Shown here piece after piece: positions 18,503-27,654 of a stretch of DNA of 64,000 nt. Each line of letters begins with the position of its first letter. Within the stretch, counting starts at the first letter, position 1. The notes beneath the pieces were generated by a model, which ran no database searches, had not been told where the DNA came from, and was given only the letters and a program-made list of their open reading frames with translations. The DNA lies in assembly GCA_963847235.1 (NCBI GenBank), contig CAWJYU010000024.1:62001-126000 (forward strand), in the 5' to 3' direction. The position numbers and the translations under genes were made by a program. This DNA is from JACDAN01 sp963847235 (GTDB taxonomy: Bacteria; Actinomycetota; Thermoleophilia; Gaiellales; Gaiellaceae).

Positions 18503-19667
18503 CTACTTCGTCACGACGAACGAGCTGCTTCCGAGCGGGCGCTTCGCGTACCGGGCGGCGGAGATCCGCCCGTATCCGGGCCAGACGTACCAGCGGTAAA
18601 CGCCAGGCTTCAGTCGATAGCGCCGTCCCTTGTACAGCCACGTTCGCCGCAGTCGGAAGCTCGTACGCGTGGGCCAGGCGCTCAGCACCCTGCGCCCAGC
18701 GCGAATGAGTTGGACGTTGTAGTAGGACGCACCCTTGACAGGTGCCCAGACGAGGCTCGGAGGGGACTTCATGCTGATCCTCAGTCCCGGAGTCGGGCTC
18801 AGCAGTGCACCGGTGGCGACGAGGCTGAGTCTTCTGCTCGGCGCGGTTCGCCGCCTCGTCGACGCCGATCACCCGGTACTCGTACTTGCGGCCGACGACG
18901 AGGCCGGTGTCCTTGACGCCGTTCGCCGTCCCGCGGTAGATCCCGGACTCGCCCTGTCCGTTCCGGCCGGGTGTCCTGAAGACCTCGACCAGCTGGGTAT
19001 CGCTCGACTTCCGCCAGGAGATCTGCGCGCTGCGGTTGCCGTGTACGGCTGTCACCGCGAACACGCTCGGCGGGGTGGCGTCGTACTTGAACGCGAACGA
19101 GGCGGGCGTCTGGTTGCCGGCGTTGTCCGTGCATGACCCGGCGATGAGGCAGCTGCGCTGTCCGGGCCTGCGTAGCGCGCCTGACGTGCAGTTCGCAATC
19201 CTGGAGGTCGCGTCCGTCCCGGTGAACACGACCGTCAGCGGACGGTTGTACCAGCCGTTTGCGTCAGGCTGCGCGTTCGAGCAGCTGTGGTGACCGCCGG
19301 AGCGGTCTTGTCGAGCTTGATCGTGATGCTCTTGCTGACTTCGTCCTCGATCGGTTCGCCAGGCGGCGTGTCATTCACGGCTTCGCAGGTGACCTTCGTC
19401 CCGGCCGTGTCGTGCGTCTGAGGGTCACCGTGTCGCATCCTTCGGGTATCGGTCGCACCGGTGACATCCCAGTTGACCGTCACGTTCCCGCGATACCAGC
19501 CGTTCGCACCCGCAGTCCCCGCGATCGTCACGGTGACGTCTGGGGTCGCCTGGAAGCCCAGAAGCGCCCGGAGCGAGAAGCAGCATCCCGACCAGAGCGC
19601 ACAGAAAGACAAACCGGCGAAAAGCGCGCCGGTCTCTACGCCGCAGCAACCTGGGGTACATGACCAT
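18503..19667 (-). pseudogene. Short paralogue of the repeat protein, frameshifted
   Basis: Starts at ATG 19667 (GGGGAGAG just upstream; ATG 19661 also possible) with a signal peptide (FRRFVFLCALVGMLLLAPGA). Two repeat modules follow, with anchors near 19495 and 19249, then an FN3-like domain (ISWRKSSDTQLVEVF, KYEYRVIGVDEAANRAE) and the same C-terminal domain as its neighbour: VQLIRAGRRVLSAWP, YRWYVWPGYGR and GSSSFVVTK. Frame changes fall near 19.56, 19.25, 19.16 and 18.82 kb. It ends 7 nt before the start of the giant protein, so the two are likely one operon. Function presumably a small surface partner with the same anchoring domain. Confidence 0.7.
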
Positions 19668-19705
19668 TGCTCTCCCCTTGTTGCTCTCTTCGCCCTGCAC
19701 CCCGG

Positions 19706-19734
19706 AAGCTACTCCAGAACCCCTGAAATTTCAA
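19706..19734 (-). promoter_or_regulatory. Promoter of the repeat-protein operon
   Basis: On the minus strand: TTGAAA (19734-19729), 17-bp spacer, TAGCTT (19711-19706). Predicted start near 19699, giving a ~32-nt leader with a ribosome site before ATG 19667. Confidence 0.5.
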
Positions 19735-19758
19735 TCAGGAAACCGAAACAGAAGGAGT

Positions 19759-19786
19759 GGGAGGGGCGGCTCGCGCCGCCCCTCCC
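19759..19786 (-). terminator. Intrinsic terminator of the carboxypeptidase gene
   Basis: Perfect 12-bp stem GGGAGGGGCGGC / GCCGCCCCTCCC with a 4-nt loop; read on the minus strand it is followed by ACTCCTTCTGTTTC. It lies just beyond the carboxypeptidase stop and ahead of the repeat-protein promoter. Confidence 0.7.
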
Positions 19787-19796
19787 GAGCGCTTCG

Positions 19797-22485
19797 CTAC
19801 TGGTCGGCCCAGAGGGCGGCCGAGGCCAGCATCGGCCACTCGCGCTCCGGATCGGCGCGGTAGGCCGGGTTCATCGAGAACGAGACGATCCGCGCGGTTC
19901 CTGCGGTGTTCGTCCCGTGGCGCGACGAGCGGTGCGCCCGCCGGCGGCGTCGGAGCCTCGTTGACCTTCCAGAGGCCGGACAGGAAGAAGTCGCCGAGGG
20001 CGAGCTGCCCGTCGATCGGACCAGCCGGCCGGCACCGACGTGAACCACGCCGGCGGGTCGACGATCGCCCGTGTCCCGCCCCGGGTACGAGCCGGTGATC
20101 TGGCCGGTCCCGCTGGCGTTGTTCTGCCAGTCGATGATTCCGCTCCAGCCGCGGACCTGCTTGAACGCGAGCGTGAGCCCGGTGACTTGCCCGCCGGTCG
20201 TCAGGAACGTCGCACCACCGGTCGGGTTGCCCGACGCTGGGGTGCCGATGTACCCGCCGCCACGTGCGAAGAAGCTCGCCAACCGGGTGCGAACCGTTGT
20301 GTTCGCCGGCGTGTCGGCCGGGTACGTCCCCTGGTTGAAGATGACGTCGTAGTTCAGGAGCGGATCGGTCGCGGCCGTGTTGATCGTGGCCGTGGAGACC
20401 GCGTCCGCCGTGAACCCGAGGTTCTTGAGCACCCAGAGCTCCTGCGTCGGGCCGCCCGCCAGGACGGCGATGCGAGGTGACCGGTCGATCGGCTCGCGCG
20501 CAGGCAACGTGCCTCGGACGCCGGTGAAGTCGACGCCCGTCTCCTCGGCGATGTCCTCCAGCTCACCCCGCGCGCTCGCCGGGAAGAGAACCGTCCCGGC
20601 CGGGAGCTGGTCGCCGAAGACGTTCGTGAACGGGGCGGTCGCCAGTTCGGCGGTCAGGCCGGCGGCGAGCGCCGCACTCAGGGTGCGAACCGCGGTCGCC
20701 GAGTCGAGCTCGAGGGCGAACCGCAACGCATTCCGCGATCCGTCGACCTCTCCGTCCGGAATCCGGATCCGCCCCGTCCGCTTGGTCTTGGGCTTGAACT
20801 TCTCCCCGTCGGGGATCGCGACGACGTCCGCACCCCAGAGCTCACCGTGGCTCCACGCGCCGGGAGGCGCGTAGAGAACGCCGATCCGGTCTGAGATGTC
20901 GACGCCCGGACCGAGAGCGGTGTCGGCCAGGCCGCGAAGCGGCTGATCCAGGAAGACGACGTACGAGCCCTTCCCGAACTCCCTCGAGCCCGACTTGTAG
21001 GTCTTCTCGATGCGATCGACGCGGATGCCGTTCTCGAGCAGCCAGCCCGCGAGTCGGCGTGCTTCCACGTCGCTCCGCTGGCCTTCTCCGATCGGGATCA
21101 CGTACGCCTTGCCGTACTCATTCATCCAGTAGTTCTCGGGGTTCCGGAACTGCCGCGTCACGTCGGTCGGGTGCTGCGGGAAGCTCGAGAGCGGCGGCCG
21201 CGGCGCGTCATCCACGCCACGCTGGTAGATCTCGAGCTGGTCCTCCATCAGCTCGACCCGGTTGTCCGTGTCGAAGAGGAGCGTCGACCAGACGGTGATG
21301 TACTGGTGCCTCCGTGCTCCCAACCGGCCGACCTTCTCGTACGTGGTCGTCCCGGGCCCGCAGGCGGTGGGCGGGCCCACCGGGATGGGCTGCGGCGGAG
21401 TCCCCGTGGTCGGGACCTGGTTGCACATCTCGACGGTCGAGCCGTTCAGGCCCACGAGCTGCGAGTACATCGGGGTGTAGAACGGGCCCCAGTCGTCCCA
21501 GCTCTCGGCCCACCGAGGGCCGTAGTTCGTCGTTCCGTCCGCGCAGACGAGCGGCGTGCCCGACGCGATGCTCCCGTCGGCGCACCAGTCGTTGATCGGG
21601 CGCGTGACGCCGTAGCCCTCCGCGTTCATCGCCGCCTCGTTGGCGTCGATTCGGCTCTGGTTCCACTTGAGCCACAGGTCGTACTCGATTCCGGGGTTGT
21701 GCGGCTTCGTCGTCGCCTCGATCAGCGTGGGCGTCACGTAGCCGTGGAGGTCGAGCAGCTCCGGGGACAGCCACTTCTGGATCAGCTCGACCGTGCTCTG
21801 CGACTTCCGGCTGCGACTGCGTGAGGAAGTCGCGGTTGAGGTCGAAGCCGTTCCCGTTCGCCCGGGTGCCCGCGATGCGCCCGTCCGGGTTCTGGATCGG
21901 GTTGAAGACGAGGATCGCCTGGTCGAGGATCTGGTCGACCTCGGGATCCGTCCCGTACGGCGTGAGGGCCAGCCGCTCGATCACCTGCATCGCGGCGTCG
22001 ACGCCCTCGTATTCGTTTCCGTGGATACCGCCCTGGATGAAGAGCGGCACCTTCACGTCGTCCCCGACTCGGTCGAGCATCTCCTGCGCGCGCTCAGGAT
22101 CCTCGAGCGCGTAGCGGCGGACCTTCTGCCAGTTGGCGTAGCCGCGTCGCTGCGACTTCGTCTCGAGCTCGTTGATGACGACGTGGAACTTGTCGCGGCC
22201 GAGGGCGGACTTCCCGAAACGCTCGACGGTCATGCGGCCGCCGCTGGCTGCCGCGATGTTGTCGAGCGTGCACCCGATCGCGTAGTAGGGGATGTGCGGG
22301 AAGCTTCCGTTCGGTTGTGCCGGAAACGGCTGGCTCCCGTCCGGAAGATTGCCGGCTGCATCTGTCTCGGGCGTGCCGCACCATGGCGGCGCGATTGCGG
22401 CTCCGGCGGTGCCCGCGCCGACGAGAGGCACGGCGAGCAGGGCAGCCGAAAGCCAGAGCAAGCTGATCAGGCGTCGGGAAGACAA
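19797..22485 (-). CDS. Secreted M14 zinc carboxypeptidase, frameshifted
   Basis: About 895 residues when frames are joined. TTG 22485 is preferred: AGGAGGT lies 9 nt upstream and it opens a clean signal peptide (LISLLWLSAALLAVPLVGAG). The M14 motif HGNE (IQGGIHGNEYEG) gives two zinc ligands, FNPIQNPDGR and NGNGFDLNRDF are the substrate-binding region, and DLHGYVTPTLIE the third ligand. Between these the frame shifts near 21805. The long C-terminal part (after ~residue 500) includes a GATase-like segment (IAVLAGGPTQELWVLKNLG, GGGYIGTPASGNPTGG). Three compensating shifts lie at 19.93-20.05 kb. Exported peptidase acting on peptides or cell-wall stems; specificity unknown. Confidence 0.75.
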
Positions 22486-22595
22486 AGCGACAACACCTCC
22501 TGGGGCACGGCACCCTCCCTGGCCACCGACGCCCATCGATATCGCGGCATCTATAGGACGGATGGGTCCCCCGCGTCAAATGGAGTCGTCCGGGA

Positions 22596-23015
22596 TCACT
22601 CCTCCAGGTCGGCGATCGCCTCGCGCAGTGCGTCTCGCTCCGCGGCGAGGCTCCGGAACGCGCGCGCGAAGATCTTCTCCCCCTGCGCGCTGAGCCGCAG
22701 GTGGACGACCCTTGCGTCGGCGGAGGATGGCGTCCGGTCGAGGAGGCCCGCCTGCTGGGCCCGCGACACGAGCTCCGTGACGCTGCTCTGGGCGAGCTGC
22801 AGGCGGTCGGCGAGCGCGGTGACCGTCGTCTGCTCGGTCAGGTCGGGCGCGCCCTTGATCTGGAGGAGGAGCTGGTACCAGCCCGGCGTGATCCCGCACT
22901 CGCGCACGACGACCTCGGTCTGGCGCTGAAACCGTCGCAGTGCGACGCGGAACTCGGCGACGCGCGCCGCCTCTTCGGCGGTCGGAGACGATGCGCTTGC
23001 CTGCTCGGTCGGCAC
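22596..23015 (-). CDS. MarR family transcriptional regulator
   Basis: 139 residues from GTG 23015. The winged helix-turn-helix is clear: VTALADRLQLAQSSVTELVS (recognition region) and the wing GLLDRTPSSADARVVHLRLS, flanked by dimerisation helices (VAEFRVALRRFQRQTEVVVR and the C-terminal AFRSLAAERDALREAIADLE). A longer frame to 23102 would overlap the divergent gene start, so GTG 23015 is preferred although no ribosome site is obvious. Its target is unknown; it lies 34 bp from the UPF0104-like gene and could control it or the downstream ABC exporter, which has operator-like repeats. Confidence 0.85.
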   Translation of the reverse strand: MPTEQASASSPTAEEAARVAEFRVALRRFQRQTEVVVRECGITPGWYQLLLQIKGAPDLTEQTTVTALADRLQLAQSSVTELVSRAQQAGLLDRTPSSADARVVHLRLSAQGEKIFARAFRSLAAERDALREAIADLEE

Positions 23016-23049
23016 GGGCCGCCGATCGTAAAGCGGTTGCGGCGAGTAT

Positions 23050-23991
23050 GTGCCGGTGGCCAGGTTCATCGACGCCATCGAGTCGTTCTTCGACCAGCTC
23101 ACGTCGATCGAGCCGCTGTGGCTCGCACTTGCGATCGCCTGTCATCTCGGCCGGATCGGGTCGCGATCCCGTGCGTGGCGGAACATCGTCGCCGCCGCCT
23201 ACCCGGAGGCGACCGTCCGCTGGCGGGACATCCTCAGCGCGTACGCGGCCGGGATCGGAGCGAACGCCCTGCTCCCTGGGCGGGGCGGCGATCTGCTCCG
23301 GCTCTACATCGCGCGGCACCGGATCGAGGGGTCGTCGTACCCGACGCTCGCCTCGACCCTGCTCGCCGAGACGATCTTCGATTCGGCGGTCGGGATCCTC
23401 CTGCTCGCCTGGGCGCTGTCGGCCGGTGTGCTCCCCGGGACGGGAGTGCTCCCGGACCTGGCGGGCATCGACTGGTTCTGGGTCTTCCACAACCCTCGTG
23501 GTGCAGCCGGGGTCCTCTTCCTGGCGCTGGTCGTCGCGACGATCCTCGCGATCACCGGCGTCGGCAAGGTCACGGACTTCTGGGGGCGGGTGCGGCAGGG
23601 GCTCGCGATCCTCCGCGAGCCGCGCCGCTACCTGCGGGAGGTGGCGGCGTGGCAAGCGCTCGACTGGGCCTTTCGCCTGACGGCGATCTACTTCTTCCTG
23701 CGCGCGTTCGGGATGCCGTCGGACCTGCACAGCGTCTTCGTCGTCCAGGTCGCGCAGACGCTGTCGACGCTGCTTCCGCTCACGCCGGCAGGCATCGGAA
23801 CCGAGCAAGCGCTGCTCGTCTACATGTTCTCCGGGACGGCTCCGGCGTCCGACGTGCTGAGCTTCAGCGTCGGCGTGAAGATCATCGTGATCACCGTGAA
23901 CCTGACGCTCGGCACGATCGCGACGCTCGCGATCCTGCGGAAGTTCCCGTGGCACGTCGACGTGGACGAGGAGGCGGCGGAGCGGGCCTAG
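23050..23991 (+). CDS. UPF0104 / MprF-N-like integral membrane protein
   Basis: 313 residues with about 7-8 membrane helices, of the lysylphosphatidylglycerol synthase transmembrane-region family: WRDILSAYAAGIGANALLPG is its signature, followed by GRGGDLLRLYIARH, and LLPLTPAGIGTEQALLVYMF near the C-terminus. Members act as lipid flippases or of unknown role; the aminoacyl transferase domain of MprF is absent. Start GTG 23050; weak ribosome site. It is divergent from the MarR gene. Confidence 0.75.
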   Translation: MPVARFIDAIESFFDQLTSIEPLWLALAIACHLGRIGSRSRAWRNIVAAAYPEATVRWRDILSAYAAGIGANALLPGRGGDLLRLYIARHRIEGSSYPTLASTLLAETIFDSAVGILLLAWALSAGVLPGTGVLPDLAGIDWFWVFHNPRGAAGVLFLALVVATILAITGVGKVTDFWGRVRQGLAILREPRRYLREVAAWQALDWAFRLTAIYFFLRAFGMPSDLHSVFVVQVAQTLSTLLPLTPAGIGTEQALLVYMFSGTAPASDVLSFSVGVKIIVITVNLTLGTIATLAILRKFPWHVDVDEEAAERA

Positions 23992-24000
23992 CCGAGCCCA

Positions 24001-24017
24001 AGTAACAGTCTGTTACT
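24001..24017. promoter_or_regulatory. Palindromic operator candidate
   Basis: AGTAACAGTCTGTTACT is a perfect 8-1-8 palindrome, 10 bp after the stop of the upstream gene. It is too AT-rich and short to be a terminator; it looks like a dimeric regulator site, possibly for the ABC exporter operon starting at 24144. Confidence 0.45.
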
Positions 24018-24086
24018 AACGCTCTCGGGGCGGCCCGGGGATCAGCTGGTCGCGTAGCCATCGGTACGCTTGACGGGCCAGGCCGA

Positions 24087-24122
24087 AATCACTAGCTTGA
24101 ACGTCGGCTAGTAATCACTAAC
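24087..24122 (+). promoter_or_regulatory. Operator-like repeats before ABC exporter operon
   Basis: ACTAGC (24091-24096) and GCTAGT (24107-24112) form an inverted repeat with a 10-nt spacer; AATCACTA repeats directly at 24087 and 24113. These lie 22-57 bp upstream of TTG 24144 and fit a MarR/TetR-type repressor site. The local base composition is distinctly AT-richer than the flanks. Confidence 0.45.
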
Positions 24123-24143
24123 TTCCACATTTGGAGGGCTGGG

Positions 24144-24899
24144 TTGGAGGCTTCGCAGGACGGAGCACGTGACGGCGCGGTCGTCACCGCACACGAGATC
24201 CAACGCCGCTACGGCGAGGGCGACGCGGCCGTGGACGCGCTCCGCGGCGTCTCGCTCGATGTCGAGCAGGGCAAGCTGACCGCGGTCATGGGGCCGTCGG
24301 GCTCCGGCAAGTCGACGCTGATGCACATCCTGGCGGCGCTCGACCGGCCGACCAGCGGCTACGTCACGATCGCCGGCACCCGGCTGGGACAGCTGAGCGA
24401 CAAGGACATCACGAAGATCCGCCGCGAGCACATCGGGTTCATCTTCCAGTTCTTCAACCTGCTTCCGATGCTGACCGCCGAGGAGAACATCCTTCTTCCG
24501 CTCTCGCTCGCCGGCAAGAAGCCGGACAAGCCGTTCTTCCAGGATCTCGTCAAGCGGGTCGGTCTCTCCGACCGGCTCACGCACCGGCCCTCCGAGCTCT
24601 CCGGCGGTCAGACGCAGCGGGTCGCGATCGCGCGGGCCCTCGTCTCGAGGCCGACAGTGGTCTTCGCCGACGAGCCGACCGGAAACCTCGACTCGAAGAC
24701 CGGCGGCCAGATCCTCGACCTCCTGCACGAGTCGGTCGAGAACTACGGCCAGACGATGGTGATGGTGACGCACGAGGCACGGGCTGCCGCCTCGGCCGAC
24801 CGGATCCTCTTCCTTGCCGACGGCGAGATCGTCAAGGATCTCGGCGGAGCGGGCGAGGAGGAGATCCTCGACACCATCCGCGAAGTCACCCTGACGTGA
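24144..24899 (+). CDS. ABC transporter ATP-binding protein (MacB/LolD type)
   Basis: 251 residues from TTG 24144 with GGAGGG 5 nt upstream. Walker A GPSGSGKSTL near residue 53, Q-loop FIFQFFNLLPMLTAEEN, signature LSGGQTQRVAIARAL (Thr replaces the usual Gln), Walker B VVFADEPTGNLDS and H-loop MVTHEAR are all intact. This is the MacB/LolD/FtsE-like class that works with FtsX-type permeases to move lipids, peptides or drugs or to transmit force. The permease follows with a 4-nt overlap (GTGA). Operator-like repeats upstream suggest substrate-inducible expression. Confidence 0.9.
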   Translation: MEASQDGARDGAVVTAHEIQRRYGEGDAAVDALRGVSLDVEQGKLTAVMGPSGSGKSTLMHILAALDRPTSGYVTIAGTRLGQLSDKDITKIRREHIGFIFQFFNLLPMLTAEENILLPLSLAGKKPDKPFFQDLVKRVGLSDRLTHRPSELSGGQTQRVAIARALVSRPTVVFADEPTGNLDSKTGGQILDLLHESVENYGQTMVMVTHEARAAASADRILFLADGEIVKDLGGAGEEEILDTIREVTLT

Positions 24900-27469
24900 T
24901 CCGGGTCGCGCTCAGAGGGCTCGCGGGGCGGAAGTTCCGGGCCTCGCTGACGGCGCTCGCCGTGGTGCTCGGCGTCGCCATGGTCAGCGGCACCTTCGTC
25001 CTCACGGACACGATCGACAAGGCGTTCGACGCGATCTTCAGCGAGTCGTACGCGAACACGGACGCGGCGATCAGCGGGAAGGCGCCGGACATCTCCTTCG
25101 AGGGAAGCACTGCAGAGGCGCCGTCGGTGCCGGCGAGCCTGCTCGACGACGTCCGCGAGCTCGACAGCGTCGAGGCGGCCACCGGCAGCGTCGCGGACGA
25201 GACGGCGACCAAGATCCTCAAGCCCGACGGCAAGGCGATCAATACCCAGGGAGCGCCCTCGTTCGGGTTCGGCATCGACCCCGAGGAGTCGCAGTTCAAC
25301 CCGCTCAGGCTGGTCGAAGGGACCTGGCCGAGCGCGGCGGACGAGGTCGTGATCGATGCGGGGACCGCGGACGAGCAGGGCTACGGACTGGGCGATTCGG
25401 TCAAGATCGCGACGCTGAAGCCGGTGCAGGACTTCCGGATCTCCGGGATTGCCCAGTACGGAAGCGTCAGCTCGCTCGGCACGGCCACGTTCGCCGTCTT
25501 CACGATCCCGACCGCCCAGCAGCTCCTGGATCGTGAGGGTTCATTCGATGCGATCTCGGTGGCGGCCGCCGACGGCGTCACGCCCGAGCAGCTCGTCGAA
25601 GACATCAAGCCGATCCTTCCGACGACCGCGCAGGTGCGCACCGGTGTCGAGGAGGCCGAGGAAGCGGCGAGCGAGGTTTCCGAGTTCACGAGCTTCATCC
25701 GCTACTTCCTGCTCGCCTTCGGCGCAGTCGCCCTCTTCGTGGGCGCCTTCGTCATCTTCAACACGATGTCGATCACGGTCGCGCAGCGGACGCGCGAGCT
25801 GGCGACGCTCCGCACGATCGGAGCGTCCCGGAAGCAGATTCGCCGGGCCGTCCTCCTCGAGGCACTGGTCATCGGCCTGATCGCGTCGATCGTCGGCTTC
25901 TTCCTCGGCGTTGGCCTTGCCTACGGGCTGGACGCGCTTTTCGGCGCCCTCGACCTCGACCTGCCGACCGCCGACATGGTGATCGCGCCGCGCACCGTGA
26001 TCCTTGCGTTCGTGATCGGGATCGTCGTGACGGTGCTCGCCGCGTTCGTCCCTTCCCTCCGTGCGACGCGCGTTTCACCGATCCTCGCCGTGCGCGAGGG
26101 GGCGGAGCTTCCGCGGGGTCGCTTTGCGCGGTTCACTCCCTACGTCGCGCTGCTCGTGCTCGTCGTCGCGCTCCTGCTGCTCGCCCGCGGCGCGTTCACC
26201 GACGAGCTGGGCATCGGCTCGCGCCTGCTCTCGATCGCCTTCGGCGTCCTCCTCCTCTTCGTCGGCGTGGCGATGATCTCGTCGAAGCTCGTCCGGCCGA
26301 TCGCCGCCGTCGTCGGCGTTCCGGGGGAGAAGCTGGCCGGTGTCTCGGGGTTCCTGGCGCGGCGCAACACATTGCGCAACCCGGGTCGCACCGCAGCGAC
26401 CGCGGCGGCGCTGATGATCGGCCTGGCGCTCGTCACCTTCGTGGCGGTGCTCTCGAACAGCATGAAGGCGTCGAACCGCGGCGCGATCGAGGAGCAGATC
26501 GCCGCCGACTTCGTCGTCACCTCGCAGGACGGTTTCACGCCGTTCGTCGCCGGCGCCGGGGAGGCTGCCGCGGAGGCTCCCGGTGTCGAGCTGGCGACGA
26601 GTGTCCGCGCCGAGGTCGGAAAGGTCGCGGGCATCGACAAGTACGTCACCGGCATCGAGCCGGACAAGATCGCCGCGGTCTACAACTTCGACTGGGCCGA
26701 CGGCTCCGACGCCGTGCTCGACGACCTCGGCCGGACGGGCGCGATCGTCGACGCCGACTTCGCCGAGGACCACAACCTCCAGGTCGGCGACCGGTTCGAC
26801 TTCCTCTCGGGGTCGGGCCGCGACTCGACGCTCGAGGTCAAGGCGACCTACGACCCGCCGCCCTTCTACCAGCTGCTCGGCTCCGTGAGCATCTCCAAGG
26901 AGAAGTTCGACGAGCTCCACGACCGACCGCGCAACCAGTTCACGTTCATCAACGCGGAGGGCGGCCCGACTCCAGCCGCTCAGGCCCCGATCGACGAGGC
27001 GCTCGCCACCTTCCCGGACGCGAAGGCGCAGACGCGCGAGGCGTGGATCACTGAGCAGGACGAGGAGTTCAACCAGTTCCTGACGATGCTCTACGTGCTG
27101 CTCGCGTTGTCGGTGATCATCAGCATCTTCGGCATGATCAACACGCTTGCGCTCGCCGTGTTCGAGCGGACGCGGGAGCTCGGAATGCTGCGCGCGGTCG
27201 GGATGACGCGCTGGCAGGCACGCACGATGATCGGCTCGGAGAGCGTGATCACGGCGCTGATCGGCGCCGCGATCGGGCTGCCGCTCGGGATGTTCCTCGC
27301 CGCGCTCGTGATCAAGGCGCTCGAGCAGTACGACGTGCGGTACGAGGTGCCGCTGACCTCGCTGATCGTCTTCGCGATCCTCGCCGTCATCGTCGGCGTG
27401 GTCGCCGCGATCCTCCCGGCGCGCCGCGCCGCGCGGCTGAACGTGCTCGAAGCGCTGCAGTACGAATAG
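24896..27469 (+). CDS. ABC transporter permease with two FtsX domains
   Basis: 857 residues. N-terminal helix plus a periplasmic-type MacB core domain (residues ~30-230), then an FtsX block of helices (FLLAFGAVALFVGAFVIFNT; ELATLRTIGASRKQIRRAV), a second extracellular domain (~510-700) and a second FtsX block (IISIFGMINTLALAVFER; LGMLRAVGMTRWQARTMIG). This duplicated form is typical of Gram-positive exporter permeases. It pairs with the ATPase at 24144. Ends just before a strong terminator. Confidence 0.9.
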   Translation: MIRVALRGLAGRKFRASLTALAVVLGVAMVSGTFVLTDTIDKAFDAIFSESYANTDAAISGKAPDISFEGSTAEAPSVPASLLDDVRELDSVEAATGSVADETATKILKPDGKAINTQGAPSFGFGIDPEESQFNPLRLVEGTWPSAADEVVIDAGTADEQGYGLGDSVKIATLKPVQDFRISGIAQYGSVSSLGTATFAVFTIPTAQQLLDREGSFDAISVAAADGVTPEQLVEDIKPILPTTAQVRTGVEEAEEAASEVSEFTSFIRYFLLAFGAVALFVGAFVIFNTMSITVAQRTRELATLRTIGASRKQIRRAVLLEALVIGLIASIVGFFLGVGLAYGLDALFGALDLDLPTADMVIAPRTVILAFVIGIVVTVLAAFVPSLRATRVSPILAVREGAELPRGRFARFTPYVALLVLVVALLLLARGAFTDELGIGSRLLSIAFGVLLLFVGVAMISSKLVRPIAAVVGVPGEKLAGVSGFLARRNTLRNPGRTAATAAALMIGLALVTFVAVLSNSMKASNRGAIEEQIAADFVVTSQDGFTPFVAGAGEAAAEAPGVELATSVRAEVGKVAGIDKYVTGIEPDKIAAVYNFDWADGSDAVLDDLGRTGAIVDADFAEDHNLQVGDRFDFLSGSGRDSTLEVKATYDPPPFYQLLGSVSISKEKFDELHDRPRNQFTFINAEGGPTPAAQAPIDEALATFPDAKAQTREAWITEQDEEFNQFLTMLYVLLALSVIISIFGMINTLALAVFERTRELGMLRAVGMTRWQARTMIGSESVITALIGAAIGLPLGMFLAALVIKALEQYDVRYEVPLTSLIVFAILAVIVGVVAAILPARRAARLNVLEALQYE

Positions 27470-27473
27470 CGCG

Positions 27474-27500
27474 GTCGCGCAACGGCCGCCGTTGCGCGAC
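27474..27500 (+). terminator. Intrinsic terminator after ABC exporter
   Basis: Perfect 12-bp stem GTCGCGCAACGG / CCGTTGCGCGAC with a 3-nt loop, followed by TGTTCCTTCC, starting 5 nt after the permease stop. Confidence 0.7.
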
Positions 27501-27509
27501 TGTTCCTTC

Positions 27510-27640
27510 CGGCCGTGTCCTGGTGCCTGGCACCAAGACGCGGCCGCAGGGGGCAGTGCCGATGGCTCGGCGGCGCATGGTTGCCTCGAGGACACGGCCG
27601 CGCCGGGCGCGTCGAGGTGCCAGGCACGAAGACATGTCCG
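27510..27640. repeat. MITE/REP-like element with 36-nt imperfect inverted ends
   Basis: The left end 27510-27545 and the reverse complement of 27605-27640 match at most positions over 36 nt. Each holds its own palindrome: GTGCCTGGCAC at 27523-27533 and GTGCCAGGCAC at 27617-27627. About 60 bp separates the ends. It fills the gap between the exporter terminator and the epimerase gene. No transposase is present. A shorter match to the core (CCTGGCACC) lies near 54162. Confidence 0.5.
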
Positions 27641-27654
27641 TTAGCCTCGAGCCC

